The notes under the pieces were generated by a model that searched no databases, was not told where the DNA came from, and saw nothing but the letters and a program-made list of their open reading frames with translations. From JABABV01 sp965222855 (GTDB lineage: Bacteria; Bacillota_I; Bacilli_A; Mycoplasmatales; JABABV01), in the NCBI GenBank assembly GCA_965222855.1, contig CBDCUL010000011.1, positions 128,093 to 192,092 of the forward strand: a DNA stretch of 64,000 bases. The letters run 5' to 3'. The position numbers were made by a program, and so were the translations under genes. Within the stretch, counting starts at the first letter, position 1; each line of letters starts with the position of its first letter. Below, piece after piece: positions 21,084-30,950 of this stretch.

Positions 21084-21842
21084 CTACTCTCATTTAAATA
21101 GTCAAATAGTTAATCCAAATATGATACTTATAGATGCAGCTGGCCATAAAATTCATTTTAAAACATCTAAATGATGTGCGCCTGTTGGTTTGAAAGCGTC
21201 AAATCCATGCGTTCAAGGTTGGAAAAACAAATCATAAACTTGGCGTTGCGGCATAATTTGAGATAAAATATTTATTCAACCATGATCAGGTACAACAAAC
21301 ATTGCCCCTGATAAAAATAATGTCGGAATTAGAATTAGAATCGTTAATGAAAATGAGTTTTCTTGCGTTTTAATATTACCTAATATTAATAATGAAATCA
21401 TAATATTTAGTAATGCTGAAAATACTCATCCAAATATAAATCAACCACCATGCGGCATTGTTAAACCGCTATTATGATAACTAATATAAGCTCACGTAAA
21501 AGTTCATATTGAAGACAAAATTTGAATTACAAAAAAGAATGCTATTAAACCAAATAAAAATTTTATTTTACTTAATGGACTAACACAAACTCGTTTTAAA
21601 ATACATGATTCCTTCAATTTCATTGCTGTATTTGTCATTCCAAATAAACCAACTGAAAAAGTTGATATAAAAATCATTCCTGGACAAATAACATTAATAA
21701 ATTGATTATTTTTAACTGGTGTTGAATTTGAAAAAATCGAATTCAAAATAAACATAATTAATAATGGTCAAATAAATGCAAAGAAAACACCTTGAAAAGA
21801 TTTAAAAAATACTTTAGATGTTAATTTAAACGTTGCTAACAT
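21084..21842 (-). CDS. ABC-2 type transporter, permease subunit
   Basis: A 252-aa membrane protein with six predicted helices, of the ABC-2 (DrrB/YadH-like) export permease type: FAFIWPLLIMFILNSIF, then GMIFISTFSVGLFGMTNTAM, FLFGLIAFFFVIQIL and LIPTLFLSGAMFVVPDHGW. Paired with the ATPase gene just upstream (24-bp gap). Substrate unknown; such pairs export drugs, lipids or peptides. Contains several TGA-Trp codons. Confidence 0.85.
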
Positions 21843-21866
21843 AATTACAAATCCCTCTATTTCTAC

Positions 21867-22601
21867 TTAAATTTTTTCGTTATGAAATTTGCTAAAATAA
21901 TTATTAGCAAAAATTTCTAAACTACCATGTTCTTTTTTAATATCATCGATTAAAGCGTCTTTAATAATTTTACCTTTTTCCAAAAGGATCATTCGATCAC
22001 ATAAAAACTCTGCTTCATCCATATTATGCGATACTAAAAATAACGTACTATTATTCTCTCGTAAAATAATTTTAATATAATTACGAATAAAATTACGACT
22101 TTTAATATCTAATCCAGTTGAAACTTCATCTAACAACAATAATTTAGGCTGATGTAAAAAAGCTAAAATAACATTTAAACGTTGTCGTTGTCCACCAGAC
22201 ATACTACTAGCTGGTTTTTTCATTAATTCTTGCATATCAAAAACCTTGATAATGTTTTTAAAACTTTCTGATTTAACATCAACTTTATAAATGCTAGCAT
22301 AAAAATTAATTAAATCACGAACCCCAACGCCATTTGGAAAAGTATTATCTTGAAATTGAATTCCAATATTTTTAGCAATTTCTAATTTATTATTACCAAA
22401 TTCATATTTAATATTCCCTGATGTTGGTTTTGAAACTCCAGAAATAATTTCTGATAGCGTTGTTTTACCAGCGCCATTAGCGCCGATGATCACAATTGAT
22501 TGACCTTCATAAACTTCAAAACTAATATTATCAAGGGCAATGAATTGATGAAATTTTTTAGTTAAGTTATTTATAGAAAAAAGGATTTTTTTATTTTTCA
22601 T
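21867..22601 (-). CDS. ABC transporter ATP-binding protein
   Basis: A 244-aa nucleotide-binding domain. Walker A IGANGAGKTTLSEII, Q-loop IGIQFQDNTF, signature SMSGGQRQRLNVILAF, Walker B LLLLDEVSTGLD and switch His in LFLVSHNMDEAE. The signature SGGQ is canonical. Works with the adjacent ABC-2 permease. Sits immediately downstream of metG and may be transcribed with it. Confidence 0.93.
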   Translation of the reverse strand: MKNKKILFSINNLTKKFHQFIALDNISFEVYEGQSIVIIGANGAGKTTLSEIISGVSKPTSGNIKYEFGNNKLEIAKNIGIQFQDNTFPNGVGVRDLINFYASIYKVDVKSESFKNIIKVFDMQELMKKPASSMSGGQRQRLNVILAFLHQPKLLLLDEVSTGLDIKSRNFIRNYIKIILRENNSTLFLVSHNMDEAEFLCDRMILLEKGKIIKDALIDDIKKEHGSLEIFANNYFSKFHNEKI

Positions 22602-22619
22602 ATTTTAAACTCCAGTTTT

Positions 22620-24183
22620 TTAAACAATTCTTGGAAATAAAATTTCATTACCATTAACTTTAATTTCACTAAAGTTATCAATATTTAACTGACTTAATAA
22701 TTTAATTCTTATACCACCAAGAACACGATATGCGATTTTTGATTTTTTAACTAGGAATGGTGCTAATAATGTTGTTGATACGACGCAAGTGTAATACAAT
22801 CATGATAAAATATTTTTTAATTTTTCAGGATCTTCTTTAGCAACAATTCATGGTGTTGTTTGATCGATGAATTTATTAGAACTACGTAATAATGTTTCAA
22901 CAGCGTCTAATGCTGCGTTGATGTTTAGATCGTCCATAGTTTTACTATAAGTGAAAATAACATCCTCAATCGAACTTTTTAAAACTTTACATTCAAAATT
23001 TTCTAAACTAAAGTCAGCTGTAAATGAACCGTTAAAATATTTTTTAATCATTGATACTGAACGGGAAATTAAATTTCCATATTTATTACATAAATCATTA
23101 TTATAAACAGCTTCGAAATGATCAATATCAAAAACACCATCTTCGTTTAATTTAATTTCTTTTAATAAGAAGTAACGTAATGGATCACTGCCGTATTTCT
23201 TAATTAATTCTAAAGGATCGATTACGTTGCCTTTAGATTTTGACATTTTTCCTTCTTTAGTAACGATTCAACCATGCGCTAAAATAGTTGTTGGTAATTT
23301 AACATCTAACATTTTTAAAAGAATTGGTCAATAAATACAATGAAAACGCGTAATTTCTTTTCCAACTAAATGAACAATTTCAGCATCTTTATTTACTCAA
23401 AATTTTTGAAATAAAGCATCGTCTTGAATGCTGTAATTTAGTGCTGTAATATAATTCAATAATGCATCAATTCAAACATAAATAACATGCTTGGGATCGC
23501 TTGATACTGGAACTCCTCAACTAAATGATGTTCTAGTAACTGATAAATCTTTTAAGCCTGGGTCGATAAAATTATTAATTAATTCTGTTGTTCTTTTTGT
23601 CGGAATTACAAAACGCGGATTATCATAAAAATAATTTTTTAGTCATGTGCCAAAATCTGATATTTTTAAGAAGTATGATTCTTCTTTAACATTTTTTAAT
23701 AAATGGCCACTAACAGGATGATAATATTTACCCATCTTCATATAAATGTGCTTGTTGTGGTGTGAAAAATTCTTCATCACTAACTGAATAAAGTCCTTCA
23801 TAAAAATCTTTATAAATATAACCTTTTTTTTGTAATTCATCGAAAGTATTTGAAACAATACTTTCATGTGATTTATCAGTTGTCCGAATAAAACTCGTAT
23901 AATTAATATCAATTAATTTTCATAATTTTTTAAATTGTAAAACTGCTCCATCAACATAACTTTGAGGATCGATATTATTTTCTTTAGCTTTTGCTTCAAT
24001 TTTTTCACCATGCTCATCACTACCTGTTAAGAAAAAAGTATCGTAATTTTGAAGTTTTTTATATCTTGTTAAAACATCGGCAATCGCTGTTGTATAGACG
24101 TGTCCGATATGTAAATTACCTGATGGGTAAAAAATTGGAGTGGAAATATAAAAGGTTTTTTTTGGTTGTTGCATATTAATCAT
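22620..24183 (-). CDS. metG: Methionyl-tRNA synthetase, frame broken once
   Basis: Class I synthetase charging initiator and elongator tRNA-Met; about 520 residues after repair. HIGH motif PSGNLHIGHVYTT, KMSKS motif KEGKMSKSKGNV, and WIDALLNYITAL are intact. The connective-peptide knuckle has no Cys, so no zinc is expected. At about residue 150 the frame reads ...AHLYEDG then TAA; one base less in GGG (23731-23733) gives EDGKYYHPVSGH and rejoins the rest. Total length is one base over a multiple of three. ATG 24181-24183 is used; ATG 24172-24174 (MQQPKKTFYI) is equally plausible by SD spacing. Confidence 0.92.
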
Positions 24184-24260
24184 TCTTTCTTTTAGAATAT
24201 TAAAAAATAGTTAACAGCGTTAACTACTTAATAATTATTCTATTAATTGGTAAGGTTTTT

Positions 24261-24413
24261 TTAATGTATTTTGATTAAAATCAGAACTAATAAAACAATA
24301 ATTGATATGAGGAAAAACAAGAGTATTCCGCCCACTATTATGCTGATTTTAATAACCAAATGAATATTTTTTGAAACTTGGAATTGTATTTTACTTTTTA
24401 ATTTTTTAAACAT
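24261..24413 (-). CDS. Small single-span membrane protein
   Basis: A 50-aa product: a basic N-terminus (MFKKLKSKIQFQ) followed by one long hydrophobic stretch of about 28 residues (IKISIIVGGILLFF onward) and a short tail ending KIH. AAAGG lies 7 bp before the ATG at 24411-24413. Possibly transcribed with metG downstream. The coding call rests on the SD, the clean membrane segment and the tidy fit between genes; no homologue recognised. Confidence 0.5.
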   Translation of the reverse strand: MFKKLKSKIQFQVSKNIHLVIKISIIVGGILLFFLISIIVLLVLILIKIH

Positions 24414-24693
24414 AAAATCACCTTTACTAATAAAAATAGATAAAGTTATATAATATAATTATACATTTAAAAAATTGCTAAGATAAGAATTTTTATTTTA
24501 TATATAAATAGAAAAATTATTTATTTAACATAAAAAGTGGCATCCGCGTTGATTTTAATTTGAAAATAATGAAAAAGTTCATAGCTGTTCCACTCCTTAA
24601 ATTTAATTTTACTTAATAATATATATTAATAAATTATTAAAAAAATGATAACATATATTTAATTTATTGTAAAATAATTAAAGAGGTGTTTAG
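24414..24693. other. Intergenic region with one possible 21-codon ORF
   Basis: This 280-bp gap between divergent genes contains A:T-rich promoter-like DNA. On the minus strand a tiny ORF (24517-24582, beginning MNFFIIFKLKS) has AAGGAG ten bases upstream of its ATG, but its length makes it only a candidate. On the plus strand AGAGGTG precedes the next gene at 24694. Nothing else is seen. Confidence 0.4.
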
Positions 24694-25218
24694 ATGAAGA
24701 AAACTACTATTAATAATCAAAAAAATAAAGAAATCAATAAAGAGAAACCTCAATATTTTAATCGCGGTCAAGTTAATGTTAATTTTCAAAAATTAAAAAA
24801 ATTAAAAATTACTAACAAAGACCCTGACCGAGATGATAGTATCCATAGTATGAATTTAACGCAATTGAAAAAATTTGCGCTTAATAAAGGGGTTTCCAAT
24901 AATGATTTAAAGCATTTAGAACGCGAAGACTTAATTAATTTAATTGAGTGACCACAAACTAATAATAATTTAGCAAATATTAAAGTTGAAAATGATTTAA
25001 ATACTGATGAACAAATTAGATTAATTAGAAATCACTTAGCAAAATTAAATAAAAATTATGAAGGTTTAGTCACTGAAAATTCTAAATTAAAAGAATTGCT
25101 TGGTGAATATCAATTTGAAAATAATCATAAAAAATGTAACTCGATTATTATTGTTCAATCGTTAGTAATTTTTATTTTAATTGTAATATCAATAATTATT
25201 TTAGCAATAAAAAAATAA
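24694..25218 (+). CDS. Putative tail-anchored protein with a SAP/Rho-N-like motif
   Basis: Not assignable to a known family by eye. A 174-aa protein on the plus strand. Residues 1-45 are polar and basic. Residues 50-86 (MNLTQLKKFALNKGVSNND through EDLINLIEW) resemble a SAP or Rho N-terminal helix-extended-helix motif that binds nucleic acid. Then a coiled-coil-like segment (IRLIRNHLAKLNKNYEGLV), and at the very end a membrane helix (IIIVQSLVIFILIVISIIIL) with a short KK tail. So it could tether DNA or RNA to the membrane. One TGA-Trp. SD AGAGGTG; followed by a bidirectional terminator. Confidence 0.7.
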
Positions 25219-25239
25219 AAGAATTAATCTTTTATTTTT
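25211..25239. terminator. Bidirectional terminator between convergent genes
   Basis: AAAAATAAAAGA at 25211-25222 and its complement at 25228-25239, loop ATTAA, T tract on both strands. It lies between the convergent ends at 25218 and 25252 and overlaps the plus-strand stop codon. Confidence 0.7.
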
Positions 25240-25251
25240 TTATTGTAAAAA

Positions 25252-25650
25252 TTATTTAGTTGGTAACTCATATTCTCAAAGTGAGTCAAAATTACATAAA
25301 GCTCTAGCAATAACTTTTTTACCTTTTGGTACTTGGAAATGTACTTTAGGTTGATCGCCAGCTTTGAAATAATAACGGTGATGTCAACGATCATCGATAA
25401 TTAATTCAATATAAGCGATAAAATGTTCTTCAGTAACCATATGTAGTTCGTGTTTACCACAACGTGATTCATATCCATCAGCAACTTCAACTGTATATGG
25501 GACATGTTTGTTTTTATCTGGGTCAGCTCTTAAGTAACGAATTTCGCGCCCAATTGCTGTGCCATCTTTATCACGAGGGACATCGCCAGCAACAACTTCT
25601 CATCAACTGAATTTGTCGCGGATCATTTTTCTTTCTTTCATGTTTTGCAT
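25252..25650 (-). CDS. Superoxide reductase-like protein (desulfoferrodoxin/neelaredoxin family)
   Basis: A 132-aa protein matching the one-domain neelaredoxin type. Superoxide reductases reduce superoxide to peroxide at a non-haem Fe(His)4Cys centre. Expected ligands visible are His49 in NKHVPYTVEV, His70 and His76 in LHMVTEEHFIAYIEL, and Cys119 in ARALCNFDSLWEY. The family's last ligand, His in CN-x-H-GLW, is Asp122 here. The N-terminal desulforedoxin domain is absent. SD GAGG before ATG 25648-25650. It may be an active variant or a family member with a different task. Sits alone between ktrB and a convergent gene. Confidence 0.75.
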
Positions 25651-25729
25651 AAATTTTTACCTCTTTTTATTTTAATTTAAATACAAAATATATTATATAT
25701 AAAATCGCTTTTAAAAACAATGAAAATTG

Positions 25730-27283
25730 TTAGCCAATCGATATATCTTCTTCAATGTAACTAAATTTAGTTTCATCATTTCTTTTACGACTTCATAAAA
25801 ATAATGTTGAACTAATTCCTAATTGACCAATGAACATTAGTAATATTAAAGCGAGTTTTGAAATTCAGGATATTGTTCCTAAATGAAAACTAGCAAGTCC
25901 GACGGTGCCGAATGCGGAGGATACTGTAAACAACGCATCGGTAAAGTGATAATCTTGAATATGATCATGATGACTGCGACTATCTAGTGGAAATAAAGCA
26001 TTTGTCGTCACTAATAAAGAAGTCGCGATTATTAATATTAAAGCAATGATTGTAACTGCATACGCATTGATTAATGTCTTATCAGGAACTTTTCTTTTAA
26101 AGACTTGCACTTGTGTATTACGAGTTAACATTTTACTAATACCTAAAATTGTTAGCGCAAATGTAGTTGTTCGAATCCCTCCTCCAGTTGAAGAAGGTGA
26201 AGCACCGATAAACATTAAGATTGAAAATAAAAACTTTGTTGGATCAGTAAAATGACTCATATTAAATGTTGCAAATCCAGCACTCCGAGTGGAGAACACG
26301 CTGAAAAATATGGCCATTATATGATTTCCTAAAGTGTAGTGTTCTAATTTACCATCAACTTTAATATTATTAGTATGCCAAAAACTAATAATACTATTAC
26401 CGTTAGGAATTTGAATTTGATAGGGCGCTTTTATTTCAAAGAGAAATGTGAAAAATACCCCAACAATAAAAACTAAAAAATAAGTTACTAAGGAAATTTT
26501 TGTTAATAAACTAACATTATATTTTTTTCCTAAAAGACGCATCTTAATTTTTTGTTGAAGATCAAAGAAAATTGGAAATCCAACGCCACCAAAAACAAGT
26601 AAAATAATAAATATTGTTTGCACAAAATAATCATTATAATACGGGATTAGTGAATGTGATCCAATAATGTCGAACCCGGCATTATTGGCAGCTGATACAG
26701 AATGGAAAAAAGCCATTCATAAAGATTTTCCAAAATTATGATAAGGTGAGACTTCATTAGAAACGTAAGGATTTTTAATTTTATAAAAATGAATTGTTAA
26801 AAACATTGTTGCAATAACAATCGTTACTAAGACGGCAGTTACCCCAGCAATAATAACTTCTTTAGTTTGTCCGATCTTAGACTGTCCTCGTTCTGTTTGA
26901 AGTACCATACGCATTTTTAAAGGTAAGCGACGATTAAAAAGAAAGTAGAGAAAATAAATTCGAATTGCGAATCAACCTAGTCCACCAACTAAAATTAACA
27001 TCGCGATGACTGCTTGGCCAAAAAAGTTAAAAGTTGATACTGTAGTCGTTGTCGTTAATCCAGTGTCTGAAAAGGCGGAAGCTGAAGTGAATAACGCATT
27101 GATAAAACTTAATTTAATGTTTGCTTTTTGTGCTCAAGGCAGTAGTAATAAGAAGGCTCCCATAAATGTGATAATACAATAGTATAAAAATAATTTTCGA
27201 GATATCGATAACAAACCATACTTCTTAGAAGTTTTGTTTAAAAAATTTTGAACTCTTTTTTTGTTTGTGTTTAAATTTTTCAT
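25730..27283 (-). CDS. ktrB: Potassium uptake channel subunit KtrB/TrkH
   Basis: A 517-aa membrane protein of the Trk/Ktr/HKT superfamily: four M1-P-M2 repeats with glycine filters, e.g. SASAFSDTGLTT, SAANNAGFDIIG, FSTRSAGFATFN and SSAFGTVGLAS. GASPSSTGGGIRTTTF forms the gating loop of the third repeat. Moves K+ (with Na+) into the cell, controlled by the cytosolic KtrA ring, encoded divergently 181 bp away. A TATAAT box lies in the shared intergenic region on the minus strand. TGA-Trp codons throughout. Confidence 0.95.
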
Positions 27284-27464
27284 ACTAAAATAATCACCAT
27301 CATTACGTAGTTATCTTTTATTAATTTATTATAACATTTTACACCATTTATTTTAATTTTTAAAAATAAATTTAAAAAATTAAAATAATGTTATAATAAT
27401 TTAAATTTCAAAAGTCATTTTATAATATAATTATATTATATAAAGTAGGCGAAAAGGGGACTAT

Positions 27465-28151
27465 ATGGCAAAAAAATATGATATTTGTGTTATTGGTACA
27501 GGTAAGTTTGGAAATGCGATCATTTATCAACTTTCAGAATTAGGTCACTCAGTCATGGCGATTGATATTAAACCGGAAAGAATTCGTCGAATTCAAAACT
27601 TAGTTGATTATGCGGTTGTTTTAGATGCCACTGAGCCAGATTCTTTAAAAACTCAAGGAATTGAACATATGGATACAGTAATAGTTGGGGTTGGGAGTGA
27701 TGTTGAATCTTCAGTTATGATCGCGGCATTGCTAAAAGAATTAGGTATTAAAAACATTATTTGTAAAGCTTCATCGCAACGCCATGAAACTATTTTAAAA
27801 CAAATTGGTGTTGATTATATTGTTCGCCCAGAATATGAAGCAGGGATTAGAACTGCACTAAAAGCAACTAATCCATTATTCATCACTTCTTATGCTGAAA
27901 TTCAAGAAATTTCAGATAATTACGCAATGTTAAAAACAATTATTAAAAACATTAACATTACAACTAAACCTCTAGCTAATTTAGATTTACGTAAAATTGG
28001 TGTAGCGATCGTTACAATTACTAGAAATGGTAAAACTTTTGTACCAGTTAAAGACGATATTTTAAAATTAGGTGATAAAGTTGTTATTGTCGGGGAAATT
28101 AAAGCTGTTTCAGAATTTCAAAGATTTACGAATAGCGTTGTATCACGATAA
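27465..28151 (+). CDS. ktrA: Potassium uptake regulatory subunit KtrA (TrkA-N/TrkA-C)
   Basis: A 228-aa RCK protein. Rossmann motif CVIGTGKFGNAIIYQLSELG with Asp in AIDIKPE, the ATP/NAD(H) ring domain, then a TrkA-C domain at about residues 140-225. TrkA-C of Firmicute KtrA binds c-di-AMP, which closes the channel; gdpP in this window degrades that messenger. SD AAAAGGGG is 5 bp from the ATG. Transcribed divergently from ktrB, one of few plus-strand genes. Confidence 0.96.
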   Translation: MAKKYDICVIGTGKFGNAIIYQLSELGHSVMAIDIKPERIRRIQNLVDYAVVLDATEPDSLKTQGIEHMDTVIVGVGSDVESSVMIAALLKELGIKNIICKASSQRHETILKQIGVDYIVRPEYEAGIRTALKATNPLFITSYAEIQEISDNYAMLKTIIKNINITTKPLANLDLRKIGVAIVTITRNGKTFVPVKDDILKLGDKVVIVGEIKAVSEFQRFTNSVVSR

Positions 28152-28160
28152 AAATAAAAA

Positions 28161-28195
28161 AAAAAAAAACAAATATTAAATTATTTGTTTTTTTT
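28161..28195. terminator. Bidirectional terminator between ktrA and the YihY-like gene
   Basis: AAAAACAAATA (28165-28175) and TATTTGTTTTT (28182-28192) pair around a short loop, with longer A and T runs outside. It lies 10 bp after the ktrA stop and overlaps the end of the convergent gene. Confidence 0.7.
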
Positions 28196-29485
28196 ATTTC
28201 TATTTTTAAAATTTTTAAGTGCTTTTAATTTGTTAATTAGTTTTGAAGTTCGCGATGGTTCGATTTCTTTATCCGGTATTTTGGAGAAATAATTTGGTTT
28301 AGTATGTTTATGATCATTAGTTTTTACTTGAACAACATCTTTACGAGACTGAAATCTTAATAAATTACGTTTGTTTTTTGATTTTAAAATTTTATTAAAT
28401 TTTTTCTCACTAATTTTTAGAATAATTGGATTCGAATAAACTTTATATATAGCTGAGTTAATTACGAAACCATAATAAAGAATCGTCGATAAGAATAAGA
28501 AGACAATGGCGACCGACATCATCGATGCAACTGCCCCATAATAACTAGTGTATTTAAAAATTAATTTATTGAATGTTGTTAAAATAGCGATTAAAATATA
28601 AAGTAAAAATGAAGCAACTAATGATCCAGGATGGACCGATCTTCAAGATACTCGCTCTTGAGGCGTTGCTACAAAAACAACTACTAATAAAATATAAATA
28701 ATAAATATTGTGAAAGGAATCTTGAGCACGTCTCATAACCAAATCACATTAGTCTGGCCAACTATCGTTGATAAAAAGGATGATAACATTAATGCAAGAA
28801 TTAAAAAGAAGTTCAGTAAAAATATTAAAATACTAGATTTAAGATAAGTATTTCTAAGTGGAATTTTATATTCTTCGTTATAAACAACCCCAGCAACCAT
28901 GATTATTTTTCGTGCTGATGAAATTGAAATATATAAAGAAATAATTGCTAATGAGCCAACTGCGATTCAATTTTGAGTATTTTTAGTATTCGTTAAATCT
29001 TTAAAGATTTGCGAACCGATTGATTGCCCAAAAATTTCGTTAATGAAATTTTGAATAGTCGCAATAAAGTTTGAGTTTTTACCCTCAGCAGTTAATTCTA
29101 AAAAGACAATTCCTAAAAAAGTCGCAATTGGAATTAAAGTTATAAACATACTGAAAGCTAAAACTGATGGTAGAAAACTATTAGCAGGTTTGCGGAGTTT
29201 CTCATAAATATAATTTTCTAATAATTTAACTTTATTTTTATTACGTTCCTTTTTATGAGTAACACTCATAATCAGAACTAAATGAATAATTCAAACAAAA
29301 ATTATATTAACAACAATTCTTTTAATGTTTAAAATGCCCATCATTTTTTCACCAAAAGTTTTTGGCTTATTATTTTTGTTTTTGTTTTTGTCAGCTTTTT
29401 CTTGAGCTGTTTTATTAATATTATGCATTTCTTTTAAAGATTTTAATTTGTCAATTTTATCATCAACATTTTTATTACCTAACAT
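28181..29485 (-). CDS. YihY/BrkB-like inner membrane protein
   Basis: A 434-aa membrane protein. A charged cytoplasmic N-terminus of about 50 residues is followed by the YihY-type core: PSVLAFSMFITLIPIATFLG, then a pair of long helices, YNEEYKIPLRNTYLKSS, GSLVASFLLYILIAI and ILYYGFVINSAIYK. A Lys-rich tail follows. YihY proteins were once called ribonuclease BN but are now considered membrane proteins of unknown function. SD AGGAGG at the ATG 29483-29485. Last gene of a long operon after gatB. Confidence 0.8.
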
Positions 29486-29521
29486 CTCATAAAACCTCCT
29501 CTCAAATTTTATCTTTAATTA

Positions 29522-30950
29522 TTATTTTGTTAAAATTTTTGTAATAATGTCAGAAACTATTTTTGGATTAGCTTTCCCGCGACTAGCTTTCATAACTTGG
29601 CCGACGAAAAATTTCATCACCCGTTCGCTGCGTTGAGCATATTGTTGTACCATTTCTGGATGGTCTGTGATTAATTGTTCAATCATTGGTTTTAATTGAT
29701 CAATATCGCTAATTTGGGATAAGTTTAATTCCTTAATTATTTGAGTTGGATCAAGATCTTCAATGATGATTTTATGAAAAATTAACTCCCCTTGTTTTAA
29801 AGAAATTATACCATTTTCAATTATTTTTATCATCTTTACTAAATTGCTAACACTTAATTTAGTTGCTGATAAAAGGATTTTATGCTGATTTAAATAACTA
29901 TTTAAAATCATAACAATTCAATGGGTTAATTGTTTAAAAATTTTTAGTTTTTAAAGAACAAGCATAAAATAATAAATTAATATCTTTGTTATTAATTAGT
30001 TGTTGAATTATTTTTAAATCTAAGTTATTTTTTTGATAATAATTAAAATAGAATTCTGGTAATAAAGGAATCTTTGCTTGTAATTGTTTGACTCAATTTT
30101 GATCTAATATAATTGGCAATATGTTTGCTTCGGGAATATATCGATAATCAATCGCATCTCCTTTAGAACGCATCATAATATTTTTTTTCAATTTATCATC
30201 ATATCTTTTAGTTACTTGTTCAACTAATTCTTGATTTTCAAGCGTTTTAGTTTGTTCAATAATTTCTAAATTAATTGCATTTTCTAAATTGTGAATTGAG
30301 TTAATATTTTTAATTTCAACTTTAGTACCTAGCTTTGAACTACCTTTTAATTTAATTGAAACATTAGCATCGCAACGCATTGAACCATTTTCCATTTTGA
30401 CATCAGAAACATTAGCATATAATAAAATGTTTTGTAAATTTTTAATATATAGCGTTGCTTCGTAAGCATTGCTTATTTCAGGTTCACTAACAACTTCGAT
30501 TAAAGGATTACCACAACGATTAAAATCTAGTCATGTAACACCATTATTATGAATTTGTTTAGCAGTATCTTCTTCTAAATGAGCTCTAGTAATATTAATT
30601 TTTTTAATTTTATCATTAGCTAATCTAATGTTTAATATTCCTTTTGTAGTAATTGGATTATATTGTTGCGTAATTTGATAACCTTTTGGTAAATCAGGAT
30701 AATAATAATTTTTACGATCAAAAGAAACTGATGATGATATTTCCATATTTAATGCTTTACCTAAAATAATCGCTAAAGCAACTGCCTTTTTATTAACAGT
30801 GGGTAGCGCTCCGGGATATCCTAAATCAATGAAATTACATTTTGTATTAGGTGGTTGTTTAACTGTTGTTGGACTATTAGAAAACATTTTTGTTTTCGTT
30901 TTTAATTCAACATGAACTTCAATTCCGATAACAACATCATATTTATTCAT
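29522..30950 (-). CDS. gatB: Asp/Glu-tRNA amidotransferase subunit B, frame broken once
   Basis: Subunit B selects mischarged tRNA and runs the kinase step of GatCAB. Opening KYDVVIGIEVHVELKTKTKM, then PPNTKCNFIDLGYPGALP, ITRAHLEEDTAKQIH, FNRCGNPLIEVVSEPE and RCDANVSI are diagnostic. The C-terminal tail domain (GKANPKIVSDIITKILTK) is present. After about residue 335 the frame hits a stop (LKTKNF then TAA); removing one T from the TTTTT run (plus 29936-29940) restores NFKQLTHWIV and the rest. Total length is one base over a multiple of three. Starts 8 bp inside gatA. Confidence 0.92.

Noticed and set aside
23728..23736. Programmed +1 frameshift in metG, in the style of prfB
   Set aside because: No upstream SD-like stimulator was seen and the same type of single-base excess occurs in three other genes, so error is more likely. 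Kept only as an alternative.
27284..27464. c-di-AMP (ydaO-type) riboswitch between ktrB and ktrA
   Set aside because: The 181 bp are nearly pure A/T without the conserved G/C-containing core of that aptamer.
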